A stretch of DNA of 43,471 nucleotides from Burkholderia sp. H160 (GTDB taxonomy: Bacteria > Pseudomonadota > Gammaproteobacteria > Burkholderiales > Burkholderiaceae). This document shows positions 41,180 to 43,471 of this stretch, one piece after another. The stretch's first letter is position 1; each line of letters opens with the position of its first letter. Both the position numbers and the translations under genes were made by a program. Under the pieces are notes generated by a model, which was not told where the DNA came from, searched no databases, and worked only from the letters and a program-made list of their open reading frames with translations. The stretch covers positions 1 through 43,471 of the forward strand of contig ABYL01000054.1 of the NCBI GenBank assembly GCA_000173575.1, read 5' to 3'.

Positions 41180-42541
41180 CTACCGAGCGCCCCAACACAT
41201 ACGGCGTACGCGGAACGCCTCCAATGCGTCCTTGAGCACCGAAAGCCTGCGGTCATCCGTGAGCGCCTCGATACGCCGCCTTCCTCGCTCGAGCAGAATC
41301 TGCCTGAGGTCCGGATCGGTGATGAGCTTTTGCAACGCGTCTGCCATGGTGTCCGGATCCGACAGATCGATGAGAAGGCCAGCATCGCCGACCTGGTCGC
41401 GCAAATTCTTGAGATCGGAATAGAGAACCGGGACACCCAGTTGAAACGCTTCATAGGGCGGCAGATTCGTGGGTCCGAAATAAGTGGGCATCACCAATGC
41501 GAGCGCCTGGCGATAGAGGCAAGCCACCTCGCGATCGGGCACGAAGCCGGCGAAGCAGATCCTGTCGGTCAGCCCGAGGTCCGTCGCGACGGACCGGACA
41601 TGAGCCAGGTTGCCGTGGTCGCGCCCCGAGAAGACGGCGCCGACCCTGATGCCGAAGCGATCTTCCAGCCTGCGTAGCCCACGCAACAGATAGACGTGGT
41701 TCTTGTGCGGCCAAAACTGCGCGGGATAGTAAACGTAGTCGCAGTCGAGACTGTATTTGGCCTTGATGTCGACGAAGCGTTCCGGATCGCCGAATTCGTG
41801 CTCGGGTAGCAGCGTTCCGACAGCGGGAGAGAAAGGAATCACATGAACTCTTTCCGGATCGATGCCATACCGCCTGACCACGTTATCGTGGCCCGCCTGC
41901 GAATCGACGATGATGCCTGTCGCCTTCTTCAGTGCATGTTGATAGATCTGCTCGCGACGCTCGAACTCGCCCCCGGAGCGAACTTCGGGAAAGTCCACCT
42001 CGTCGCGGTGCGCCAAATCCCAGACAGTGAAGAGGTAGCTGAACTGCTCGGTCAACAGGGCAAGTTGGGACGGACAAGTGAAATAGACGAGATCCGCGCC
42101 CATGTTTCGCAGCGAGCGGTCCAGCCAGTTAAAGTAGATCTTCCCCTTGAGCAGGCTTGGCGGACTGAACTGCCGCCACATCAAATGAAAGCGGGCGAGC
42201 AATCTTTGCCATCGTCGAACGGGGAGGTAACTGGAATCGACTCCGCTCAGATGCAATTCCTCGATTGCTGAGCGACGCGTCGTGACGAACGTCACGGTAC
42301 AGAGCTCGGGCGGCAGACGCTTGAGCAGAAGCGCGGCATTCGTTGCCTGTTGAAATCCTCCCCCCGCCGAATTGTCCTGCTCGAGGAGAACCACCATTCG
42401 GATAGGCCGCTCGTGAAATCGGTCGCCAACGATATCCGCGCCTTTTATGTGTTCACGATGATCGGCGCGGTGGCGGGAACATCGGGGAACTACCGGATTA
42501 CTTTCGTCTGTAGCGTTCGAAGCTGCTTTCTCATCCAGCAT
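41180..42541 (-). CDS. Glycosyltransferase family 4 (GT-B) enzyme
   Basis: The 453-residue product is a retaining GT-B glycosyltransferase expected to add a sugar to a lipid-linked glycan. The N-terminal acceptor domain has MVVLLEQDNSAGGGFQQATNAA. The C-terminal domain has VYYPAQFWPHKNHVYLLRGL, the sugar-nucleotide site ALVMPTYFGPTNLPPYEAFQLGVPVLYSD containing a Glu of the E-x7-E type motif, and a helical tail. The first about 45 residues before RPIRMVV are polar and atypical, so an in-frame later start is possible. The Shine-Dalgarno sequence for ATG 42541 is weak. It sits at the distal end of the surface-sugar genes on the minus strand. Confidence 0.85.
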   Translation of the reverse strand: MLDEKAASNATDESNPVVPRCSRHRADHREHIKGADIVGDRFHERPIRMVVLLEQDNSAGGGFQQATNAALLLKRLPPELCTVTFVTTRRSAIEELHLSGVDSSYLPVRRWQRLLARFHLMWRQFSPPSLLKGKIYFNWLDRSLRNMGADLVYFTCPSQLALLTEQFSYLFTVWDLAHRDEVDFPEVRSGGEFERREQIYQHALKKATGIIVDSQAGHDNVVRRYGIDPERVHVIPFSPAVGTLLPEHEFGDPERFVDIKAKYSLDCDYVYYPAQFWPHKNHVYLLRGLRRLEDRFGIRVGAVFSGRDHGNLAHVRSVATDLGLTDRICFAGFVPDREVACLYRQALALVMPTYFGPTNLPPYEAFQLGVPVLYSDLKNLRDQVGDAGLLIDLSDPDTMADALQKLITDPDLRQILLERGRRRIEALTDDRRLSVLKDALEAFRVRRMCWGAR

Positions 42542-42901
42542 GTTTTCAGTCCCTACGAACGGACGGGCAGGTAGGTAGCGCTAATCGAGCTCGTCCAAGG
42601 CGATCGTCACGGCGCGAGGCAACCGATGCAGAGGTCGACGCACTATGGGGCGACGCAACTATCGTTGGAATATCGGTGGAATGCTCGTCTAACGGTAGCC
42701 TGTCATAGATGGACTGGGCTCGTTCTGACGGGTTTCGGCAAGACGTTGGCTGACCGATCACGCAGTGGCGCACGATCTGCCGTGAATCTGGCGTGAGGAC
42801 TGGCGGCCAAAAGCTCGGCGATTTTCGCCAAATGAGATTCTCAGGGGTTGTGGTGCAAATCGTGATCAACGAATCGGTGAGAGTGGCGGGCTGATGCCGA
42901 T
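42542..42901 (-). other. Gap upstream of the glycosyltransferase with a repeat copy
   Basis: These 360 bases contain no gene I can support. Positions about 42700-42760 hold a third, more diverged copy of the dispersed repeat (core TTTCGGCAAGACGTTGGC). Read on the minus strand it encodes SQRLAETRQNEPSPSMTGYR-stop, comparable to the minus-strand reading of the 39818 copy. The glycosyltransferase promoter should lie here, but I cannot point to one. Confidence 0.4.
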
Positions 42902-43117
42902 CTATTTGAGCCCCAAACGCTGCCTGACCAACTTATGCAACTCAGGGAGAGCTTTCCGGCGCACAAAGGATTCTGGGTCCTCTATATCGATTTCGTGAAG
43001 AGTCTGATTGGGTCCCGCTACGGGGGCTGAAGCCGGCACCCCAGACATTGGGCTCTGGGGCGGTATCCAGGTTCCTACCAACCTGCCTTTTTGGCTGATG
43101 ACCACGATTTTCGACAT
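42902..43117 (-). CDS. Small protein of unknown function
   Basis: I do not recognise this 71-residue protein. It begins MSKIVVISQKGRLVGTWIPP, a short beta-strand pair, followed by a Pro/Ala/Ser-rich linker (residues about 19-37) and a C-terminal helix (about 48-68) with HEIDIEDPESFVRRKALPELHKLVRQRL. The start is two bases after the stop of the upstream small gene, so the two are probably co-translated. No signal peptide or membrane segment is seen. The regular secondary structure and the coupling support it as a real gene. Confidence 0.6.
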   Translation of the reverse strand: MSKIVVISQKGRLVGTWIPPQSPMSGVPASAPVAGPNQTLHEIDIEDPESFVRRKALPELHKLVRQRLGLK

Positions 43118-43119
43118 TT

Positions 43120-43386
43120 TCAGAACCAGTCCTGGACATTCAAATTATGCGGAACTGGACTTGGACCGGGATTGGTGATCGTAATCGTATAGTTCAGACC
43201 GTTATTGGTCGCGATCACACCCTGATTGACGGTCACAAGCACGTCGCTGCCGATCACATCGTCGATGATGTTTGGAGCTTGAACAACGACACCTCCGTCG
43301 AGCCCGCTGCCGATTGTTGTGGTCCAGGTGACCGTTTGCTCTGGCTCCAAAGTGAAAAGCCCGCCTACTGAACGATATTGAGCCAT
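43120..43386 (-). CDS. Small beta-rich protein of unknown function
   Basis: This 88-residue product begins MAQYRSVGGLFTLEPEQTVTWTT. It is rich in alternating hydrophobic and polar residues (VVVQAPNII, SDVLVTVNQGVIA, NYTITITNPGP), as in an all-beta domain such as an immunoglobulin-like sandwich. It has no Cys, no signal peptide and no membrane helix. The ATG at 43386 follows GGAGG (43397-43401) at ten bases; an in-frame TTG at 43425 would add 13 residues. A TATGAT-like -10 box lies at 43428-43433 on this strand. It forms a pair with the 71-residue gene directly downstream. Function unknown. Confidence 0.6.
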   Translation of the reverse strand: MAQYRSVGGLFTLEPEQTVTWTTTIGSGLDGGVVVQAPNIIDDVIGSDVLVTVNQGVIATNNGLNYTITITNPGPSPVPHNLNVQDWF

Positions 43387-43471
43387 GGTGTTAGGGCCTC
43401 CAATGCTCGCCTTGCGAATATGCAAAGATCATAGTCCATTCCAGCGGCAATAGATGTCGGACGGCCGCTTA

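Noticed and set aside
41072-41677. Plus-strand frame of 201 codons over the glycosyltransferase
   Set aside because: It is antisense to a gene with clear GT-B motifs and lacks a ribosome site.
42546-42869. Minus-strand frame of 107 codons upstream of the glycosyltransferase
   Set aside because: It has low-complexity composition, no ribosome site, and contains the dispersed repeat, so it was treated as non-coding remnant.
32385-43471. Second copy of the guaA 3' end as the right attachment site
   Set aside because: I looked for a repeat of the last about 20 guaA bases to the right and found none; the right border, if any, is outside the window.

Overview
This 43.5 kb window is chromosomal DNA of a member of the Burkholderiaceae, most likely Paraburkholderia or a close relative. 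The evidence is the high G+C content, the close match of the ribosomal protein S2, EF-Ts, BamA and PpsR sequences to what I know of Burkholderia sensu lato, and a gene order typical of that group. Everything is read from the sequence; no database search was possible.

Positions 1-32406 are conserved housekeeping DNA. On the minus strand lie the start of an unidentified gene, glnD and map. Divergent from map, one long plus-strand block runs rpsB-tsf-pyrH-frr-uppS-cdsA-dxr-rseP-bamA-skp-lpxD-fabZ-lpxA-lpxB-rnhB and a SpoU-type RNA methyltransferase. It links translation, UMP phosphorylation, undecaprenyl and phospholipid precursors, outer-membrane protein assembly and lipid A synthesis. Next comes the divergent pair ppsR (minus) and ppsA (plus), where PpsR is the expected regulator of PpsA. 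An NfeD-SPFH membrane pair follows, then smpB (minus) divergent from ratA-rnfH, an EamA transporter, and guaB - membrane protein - guaA.

The character changes abruptly after guaA (32407 to the end). Directly downstream is a broken P4-type tyrosine integrase with a small array of repeated motifs before it, which fits an old island inserted at the 3' end of guaA. Beyond it lies a decaying surface-sugar region: a cupin protein, a remnant of a DegT-type sugar aminotransferase, a Wzx-like flippase, a GlxA/AraC-type regulator, a cupin remnant, an intact DegT aminotransferase, a methyltransferase and a glycosyltransferase. A phage-type Lar-domain protein sits among them. At the right edge is a pair of small unrecognised genes.

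The most notable observation is that the cupin-aminotransferase cassette occurs twice and has decayed reciprocally. Copy 1 (33278-34284) keeps an intact cupin and a shrunken, in-frame aminotransferase. Copy 2 (37385-38789) keeps an intact aminotransferase and only the start of the cupin. A short diverged repeat recurs at three junctions in the same region. I see no CRISPR array, rRNA or tRNA gene.
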